From NCBI GenBank assembly GCA_028867025.1, contig JAGWHC010000001.1, positions 437,695-501,694 of the forward strand: a DNA stretch of 64,000 bases, given 5' to 3'. The notes below the pieces were generated by a model, which saw nothing but the letters and a program-made list of their open reading frames with translations, searched no databases and had not been told where the DNA came from. Position numbers and translations under genes: made by a program. This DNA is from Microcaldota archaeon (GTDB taxonomy: Archaea > Micrarchaeota > Micrarchaeia > Micrarchaeales > CABMGC01). This document shows positions 59,756 through 64,000 of this stretch, piece after piece. Within the stretch, counting starts at the first letter, position 1; each line of letters starts with the position of its first letter.

Positions 59756-60844
59756 ATGGTGGAGATACGAGCGCCAGCAAACATAAAGATTGCTGGAGAG
59801 CACACTGTTGTAAAGCAGCCTGAGATACCCGGCACAGATTGCATCTCTGTCGCAGTAGGTAAGTTTGCATCAACTAGGGCAGAGCAAAGCAGTCCGGATC
59901 AAGTAACTATTGTGCTCGAAGACGGGGCTTTCAGATGCGCAAAAAGTTTCGTTCTCGAGGAACTCAAGGCGCTCAATCGTTCCTTAGAAAAGCCTGCAGA
60001 CATAAAGGTTTTCATACAACAAAACGCAGGTATTTCAGGGACGGATTCCGAGGCAAAATCAGAGACCATCCTTGCATTCGGCCGTGTGCTGTCCAGACTG
60101 GAAGCAGAACATGGAGTCTCGGTAATGGGAAACGCTTTTTTCTCCAGTTCGAGAGTCCCGACGCAGAAAGGGTGGGGCAGTAGCACCGCCATAGGGGCAT
60201 CGTTTGTTGGTGCAGTCCTTTCTCAGGCACAAGTCATTCTCGATGATGCTAAGGTTATAGATATGATGCGTGAAGTTGACAGAATCCTGCACAAGAATCC
60301 TGGAGCAGGCGGAGTGGACGTACCCCCAGTATACTACGGCGGCTACGTTATCGGCTCGCCAACCACAGGCTATTCAAACATAGCAGTTTCAGCCTTCCCT
60401 GACCTCCTGGCCGTAAGTGTTGGGCCAAAAGTGCCCACCGCCGACACCGTATTCGTAGTCAATGTTAAGGGAAGGACATATCCTACAAGAACAAAAGAAA
60501 TCTTTAATGCAGTCCAACGAATCGTTATCGAAGAAAAGCAAGCTCTGCAATCAGGCGATAATGCAAAGCTTGGAGAACTGATGCTCTCTAATCATGCGCT
60601 GCTTATAGAGCTCGGCGTCTCCAGCGAGAAACTCGATGCAATGGTGACTCTTGCAAAAGAGAAAGGCGCTTATGGCGCGAAACTTTCAGGAGGCGGAGGA
60701 GGAGGCATGGGCGTTGTAAACTGTAATCCTGCACGATACTTCCTTACAGAAACCGCGATGCAAGATGCCGGTTTTGAGGTGGAAAGAATTGAGGTAACAC
60801 AAACTGGAGTCAAAAAGCAGATAGAGGAAGCAGTCAGAATGTAA
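59756..60844 (+). CDS. mvk: Mevalonate kinase (GHMP family)
   Basis: 362 residues. EIRAPANIKIAGEHTVV is the GHMP start, PTQKGWGSSTAIGASFVGA the ATP loop, and GAYGAKLSGGGGGGMGVV the third motif. It phosphorylates mevalonate in the route to IPP. Together with IPK at 55.7 kb and two prenyl synthases it forms part of the archaeal mevalonate pathway. A TATA box is at 59724. Confidence 0.93.
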   Translation: MVEIRAPANIKIAGEHTVVKQPEIPGTDCISVAVGKFASTRAEQSSPDQVTIVLEDGAFRCAKSFVLEELKALNRSLEKPADIKVFIQQNAGISGTDSEAKSETILAFGRVLSRLEAEHGVSVMGNAFFSSSRVPTQKGWGSSTAIGASFVGAVLSQAQVILDDAKVIDMMREVDRILHKNPGAGGVDVPPVYYGGYVIGSPTTGYSNIAVSAFPDLLAVSVGPKVPTADTVFVVNVKGRTYPTRTKEIFNAVQRIVIEEKQALQSGDNAKLGELMLSNHALLIELGVSSEKLDAMVTLAKEKGAYGAKLSGGGGGGMGVVNCNPARYFLTETAMQDAGFEVERIEVTQTGVKKQIEEAVRM

Positions 60845-60845
60845 A

Positions 60846-61313
60846 TCAGACCTTCAACTCTCCGCTTTCAATTTTAGCAATTGCCTCTCTGGCTGGCAAG
60901 CCCTCCACTGTTATGTTCATGCTCTTGCACGTGCCCGCGAGCTGCATTACCTTCTCCTTGAGCGAGTGTCCATATAGAGACTTCTCTTTCGCCTTGGCCA
61001 CCTTCTTCAGCTGTTCTATCGTGGCGTTGCCCACAACCTCGTCCTTCGTCTTGGCACCCTTCTGTATGCCAAGCTCTTTGAGTATAAGTGCGCTGCTCGG
61101 TGGCGAACCTATCTCGACCCTGTATGCTTTCGTGCCTGGGTCTACCATTATCTTGACAGGTACCTTTATCCCGGCATATGCACCGGTCTGCTTGTTTATG
61201 TCCTCGATTATTTTCGCTACGTTGACTCCGAGAGGTCCAAGTGCAGGACCGAAAGGCGGCCCGCTCGTGGCCTTCCCTCCCTCCACCAATCCGCTTATTG
61301 TAACTTCAGGCAC
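60846..61313 (-). CDS. rpl11: Ribosomal protein uL11
   Basis: 155 residues: GGKATSGPPFGPALGPLGVN and the Lys/Ala-rich C-terminal part. It forms the GTPase-associated stalk base. Two bases separate it from spt5, which is upstream on the same strand; secE, their usual partner, is at 2.1 kb. Confidence 0.96.
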   Translation of the reverse strand: MPEVTISGLVEGGKATSGPPFGPALGPLGVNVAKIIEDINKQTGAYAGIKVPVKIMVDPGTKAYRVEIGSPPSSALILKELGIQKGAKTKDEVVGNATIEQLKKVAKAKEKSLYGHSLKEKVMQLAGTCKSMNITVEGLPAREAIAKIESGELKV

Positions 61314-61315
61314 GC

Positions 61316-61762
61316 TTACACCTTTTCCGCTTTCTGGATTATCCTGGCGATGCTTGACTTCGTTGTCACAGGTATTGGCACCGCCACATCCATCAGCTCC
61401 ACAGTTATCTCCTCCTTGGTCGGCTCTACCTTAATTACCTTGGCCTTGTAGCCCTTGAAAGGACCGCTCATGAACTCGATTATGTCGTTTACGTTTATCT
61501 CCTGCGCCACCTTCTTCACTTCCATCATGCGGTTCAGGTCCTCCTCGCTCAGGGGCTTCGGGAGTATGCCCTTCACGTGCGGCTCATCAAGTATGAGCTC
61601 CCTGGCGGCGTTCTCGTCCTGCGCTTCGAGTATCAGGTAGCCGCGCATGCCCTCGGCTAGTATTATCGCATAGACGGGAACAGTGCTCTTCTCTATTTTG
61701 TTCTGTAGAATGTCCGCAGTGATTCTCTCCTGGCTGGACGTTACCCTTACTATAAAGTACAT
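61316..61762 (-). CDS. spt5: Transcription elongation factor Spt5 (NusG)
   Basis: 148 residues: NGN domain (YFIVRVTSSQERITADILQN, IILAEGMRGYLILEAQDE) and a C-terminal KOW domain (VNDIIEFMSGPFKGYKAKVI). Binds RNA polymerase to promote processivity. Spt4 is not in the window. Confidence 0.95.
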   Translation of the reverse strand: MYFIVRVTSSQERITADILQNKIEKSTVPVYAIILAEGMRGYLILEAQDENAARELILDEPHVKGILPKPLSEEDLNRMMEVKKVAQEINVNDIIEFMSGPFKGYKAKVIKVEPTKEEITVELMDVAVPIPVTTKSSIARIIQKAEKV

Positions 61763-61845
61763 ATTTTCACCTGCTCTGCTGAGCCCCTGAATTCTGAAAA
61801 GAAGGCTTGCCCGAGAGCAATTATAGAATAATAAGTAGCAACCAA

Positions 61846-61855
61846 TTTATATAAC
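61846..61855 (+). promoter_or_regulatory. TATA box of trm5
   Basis: tttatataac lies 27 nt before ATG 61877, which favours that ATG as a leaderless start. Confidence 0.6.
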
Positions 61856-61876
61856 TTGCCCAGAAGGGAGTCAGTG

Positions 61877-62653
61877 ATGAAGAAAACAGCAAGAACAGCG
61901 CGCGGCTACGACCTCTATGGAAACATAGCGGTCATAGATGCACCTCCGAAATCAGCGAAAACAGTAGCGCGCCGCATGCTTTCCGAGAACGGGAACATAG
62001 AGACTGTGCTCAGGAAGGGAGGCGCGGTGAAGGGCAGATACAGGACAAGGCGATTCGTCTATGTGGCGGGCAAGAAGAACTACATTGCAACATACAGAGA
62101 AAACGGCTGCGTGTTCAAGTTTGACATACGCAGGACATTCTTCTCCACCAGGCTCGCTTTCGAAAGGAAACGCATAAGCGACCTTGTTAAGGATGGGGAG
62201 CGTGTGGTTGTGATGTTCGGCGGAGTAGGCCCCTATTCAATCGAGATAGCGAAGCAGTACAGGAATTGCGAGGTTATTTCTATAGAGCTAAATCCAGCCG
62301 CGTGCGCATACGCAAGGGAAAATGCAAGATTAAACAAGACGCCCAACGTGGCGGTGGAACATGGCAGTGTGGAAAAATTTGAAGAGAAGTACGCGGGCTT
62401 TGCAGACAGGATAATAATGCCGCTTCCGAATGGCGCCGCCCGCTTCCTGACTTCGGCTCTCCTGATGTGCGGCAGAAGATGCACAATACACTACTACGCG
62501 TTCTGCAAGATAGGCGGCGTGAAACAGGAGATATCTGCGCTTAGGACTTTCTTTGCAAAAAGAAAGAAAAAGTTCAAGCTGCTCGGATACAGAACAGCGA
62601 GGCCGTACTCAGCCAGAGACGTTGAGGTTGCAGTTGACTTCATGGTCAGTTGA
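61877..62653 (+). CDS. tRNA (guanine37-N1)-methyltransferase Trm5-like
   Basis: About 258 residues. An N-terminal RNA-binding part (IAVIDAPPKSAKTVARRMLS, then GRYRTRRFVYVAGKKNYIATY) precedes the Met10 methyltransferase core: FFSTRLAFERKRISDLV, VVVMFGGVGPYSIEIAKQ and ISIELNPAACAYARENA. It methylates G37 of tRNAs. The motif after the beta-4 strand is MPLPNGA, somewhat changed from the usual NLP/NPP. ATG 61877 fits the TATA box. Confidence 0.88.
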   Translation: MKKTARTARGYDLYGNIAVIDAPPKSAKTVARRMLSENGNIETVLRKGGAVKGRYRTRRFVYVAGKKNYIATYRENGCVFKFDIRRTFFSTRLAFERKRISDLVKDGERVVVMFGGVGPYSIEIAKQYRNCEVISIELNPAACAYARENARLNKTPNVAVEHGSVEKFEEKYAGFADRIIMPLPNGAARFLTSALLMCGRRCTIHYYAFCKIGGVKQEISALRTFFAKRKKKFKLLGYRTARPYSARDVEVAVDFMVS

Positions 62654-62689
62654 AAAAACTATAAACTTATTCATGGAAAGGTTCATAGC

Positions 62690-63454
62690 ATGAGAGCGCA
62701 ATCTGCAGTAGAGTTTCTCACCACCTACTCGTGGGCTTTTCTGGTAATTGGCATATTTGTTGTCTCTGTGCTGGCTGTGGTGTCGCTGCCAAGCAAGAAT
62801 ACACCCACCTATCTACCAGAATCGTGCTACATCTCACCATCATTTCCATGTTCTGAGGCTCTGATGGCCACGAATTCAGTCGGGACGGTGTTTCTTTTAC
62901 TGTTCCAGAACAACCTCGGAACAGGAATCTATTTTCCCGAAAACGTGCTCACAACTTACAATGGCGTTGTCCTGACCCCATCATTCACTTCCAACTCTAC
63001 ATATGGCGGATTGTGCTTTCCGCAGAATGCAATCGCTGGATCCACGATAACATGCAGTGTCAACATGCCCACCTATAAAATTCCTACAGGCTCGCAGGCT
63101 AATCCCAGATTCACGCTCAGCTACCAGATATGCGCTCCCAGATGCACGAGGCAGGTGTACAACACAAGCGGAACTGCGATTACTGTCGTCAATCCGTACA
63201 AGTCTGTGGTGTTCACTGAGCAGTTGCTCACAAACCCTACTAACGGACTCATAGCCCTTGACGGCGTGTCGTACGCAAACGGAGCCAACGTAATCCTTGT
63301 CTTTGGAGCAACCTATTCGCTGTATGCCATACCCGGGGCCGGCAAGACTTTCTTTAGCTGGACTTCCAGCGGAGTTACGCTTAGCGGCACCTCCACCCAG
63401 TCTATTACAGCGAACGCGTTTGCCAACGGCAACATACTCGCCACGTTCCACTAG
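62690..63454 (+). CDS. Pilin-like class III signal surface protein
   Basis: 254 residues. MRAQSAVEFLTTYSWAFLVIG is a class III signal of the same type as the LamG copies. The rest is beta-rich with Cys pairs (SCYISPSFPC, QICAPRCTRQ) and an Asn/Ser/Thr-rich end (SWTSSGVTLSGTSTQSIT). It lacks the LamG strands and the C-terminal WWPLN motif, so it is a different minor pilin-like protein. Confidence 0.8.
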   Translation: MRAQSAVEFLTTYSWAFLVIGIFVVSVLAVVSLPSKNTPTYLPESCYISPSFPCSEALMATNSVGTVFLLLFQNNLGTGIYFPENVLTTYNGVVLTPSFTSNSTYGGLCFPQNAIAGSTITCSVNMPTYKIPTGSQANPRFTLSYQICAPRCTRQVYNTSGTAITVVNPYKSVVFTEQLLTNPTNGLIALDGVSYANGANVILVFGATYSLYAIPGAGKTFFSWTSSGVTLSGTSTQSITANAFANGNILATFH

Positions 63455-63460
63455 GAAGGA

Positions 63461-63835
63461 CTATTTGTATATCGACCTGTAGACGTTGCCGCTGTCGTCG
63501 GTTATGACTATGTCCTCGCCCTCGCACTCTATCAGGCAGGCCTGGCAGAGTATGCACGCTGATCCATTCACAGCCACGGAGAGACCCCCGCTCGTGCCAT
63601 TGTTATCCTGCGCGAAGTGCCTATGCCCGTCTTGCACATTGCTCCACTTCTGCACATTTTCAGGGTTGGACTTTCCCTTCCACTGGTGGTCCGGGGGTGC
63701 GCTATCCATGTTGGCCCCTTCGGCACCTGGGTTGTCTGGCGTGCCTCTTCCCTTCATCTCAAAAACAGCTACGGGGCAGACATCCTTGCAGTGCTGACAG
63801 CCAGTGCAGTGCTCCTTCTCTACGTAAACATCCAT
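63461..63835 (-). CDS. Ferredoxin-like protein with two cysteine clusters
   Basis: 124 residues. CTGCQHCKDVCP at the N-terminus and CILCQACLIEC near the C-terminus are CxxCxxCxxxC(P) motifs for two [4Fe-4S] clusters. About 60 residues of hydrophilic insert between them (PDNPGAEGANMDSAPPDH region) make it longer than the common ferredoxin. TATA-like ttataaaaac lies about 33 nt upstream. It probably transfers electrons to an unknown partner. Confidence 0.88.
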   Translation of the reverse strand: MDVYVEKEHCTGCQHCKDVCPVAVFEMKGRGTPDNPGAEGANMDSAPPDHQWKGKSNPENVQKWSNVQDGHRHFAQDNNGTSGGLSVAVNGSACILCQACLIECEGEDIVITDDSGNVYRSIYK

Positions 63836-63883
63836 TCAAACCAACTATAGCTGTGTTGCTGCGTTAAAGTTTTTATAAGTTCC

Positions 63884-64000
63884 TCATTGCTTTGCCTTCA
63901 TGTGGACAAGGACGTAGCTTTCCAGTTCCTCTAGCGTTTTCTCAAGCTTCTCGAGCTGCTTTTCAGACAGCTTGCTCAGGTCTACGTTCTTCAGCCTCTC
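63884..64000 (-). CDS. C-terminal fragment of a coiled-coil protein (truncated at window edge)
   Basis: The frame continues past the right edge. The last 38 residues are helical and Lys/Glu/Leu-rich (KLSEKQLEKLEKTLEELESY) and end in KAKQ. The family cannot be told from this fragment. Confidence 0.5.
   Translation of the reverse strand, partial: ERLKNVDLSKLSEKQLEKLEKTLEELESYVLVHMKAKQ

Noticed and set aside
1-64000. CRISPR array, insertion sequences, prophage or toxin-antitoxin pair
   Set aside because: No evenly spaced short repeats with spacers, no transposase or phage structural genes were seen. The nucleotidyltransferase at 18922 has no antitoxin partner.

Overview
The window is archaeal. 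It carries TATA boxes about 26-30 nt before start codons (many leaderless genes), aCPSF1/FttA, a proteasome beta subunit, Spt5, archaeal-type ribosomal proteins (eS4, eL32, eL19, eS26), aEF1B, Rpp29, a K+-independent H+-pyrophosphatase and class III (archaellin/pilin) signal peptides. High gene density, many short proteins, paralogous pilin-like LamG surface proteins and a possible intron in a tRNA D-loop together point to a DPANN archaeon, most likely a Micrarchaeota relative. That placement is inference from gene content; no marker phylogeny was run.

Layout. 0-5 kb: site-2 protease, FtsZ, SecE, an NFACT-R protein and pyrophosphatase. 5-10 kb: surface glycan genes (GT2, flippase, large GT-C-like protein). 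10-23 kb: informational and housekeeping genes (TRAM, proteasome beta, FttA, YdcF-like protein, eS26, RpiB-like protein, glutamate dehydrogenase, PolX, a second FtsZ, Rad50, aEF1B and a Zn-ribbon protein). 23-26 kb: tRNA-Arg, acetyltransferase, PAC2 chaperone, tRNA-Leu with an 17-19 nt D-loop insert, DHFR/RibD-like protein. 26-30 kb: surface proteins, one with a long TNAATSV-type repeat. 30-38 kb: tRNA-Thr, two DUF192 genes, P5C dehydrogenase, ScpA/ScpB, cobalamin adenosyltransferase, tRNA-Val, an ATP-grasp and a LUD protein. 38-48 kb: two DUF4382 proteins (one a membrane-bound winged-helix regulator), a classical LamG protein, AlkA-type glycosylase, DUF373 and four tandem pilin-like LamG proteins. 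48-54 kb: ribosomal cluster from Rpp29 to uS5, then 5S rRNA. 54-61 kb: isoprenoid genes (two prenyl synthases, isopentenyl phosphate kinase, mevalonate kinase) with a methyltransferase-PRTase fusion and a dTMP-kinase-like protein. 61-64 kb: uL11, Spt5, Trm5, another pilin-like protein, ferredoxin and a truncated gene.

How the genes work together. P5C dehydrogenase and glutamate dehydrogenase could form a proline/glutamate-to-2-oxoglutarate route. Mevalonate kinase, isopentenyl phosphate kinase and two prenyl synthases fit the archaeal mevalonate route to ether lipids. The GT2, flippase and GT-C genes probably glycosylate the Asn/Ser/Thr-rich surface proteins encoded at 26-30 and 38-48 kb.

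Three observations stand out. (1) Several genes have no ATG/GTG/TTG where the coding frame must begin, yet carry a GTGAT-type Shine-Dalgarno at the same distance from an ACG (three genes) or ATA (one gene) as normal genes have from ATG. (2) Four tandem pilin-like LamG proteins carry the usual first strand of the LamG fold at their C-terminus, which suggests circular permutation or strand exchange between subunits. (3) There are unusual fusions: SAM methyltransferase with a phosphoribosyltransferase, and winged helix-TM-DUF4382. No CRISPR array, insertion sequence or prophage was seen, and no gene-free stretch exceeds about 300 bases.
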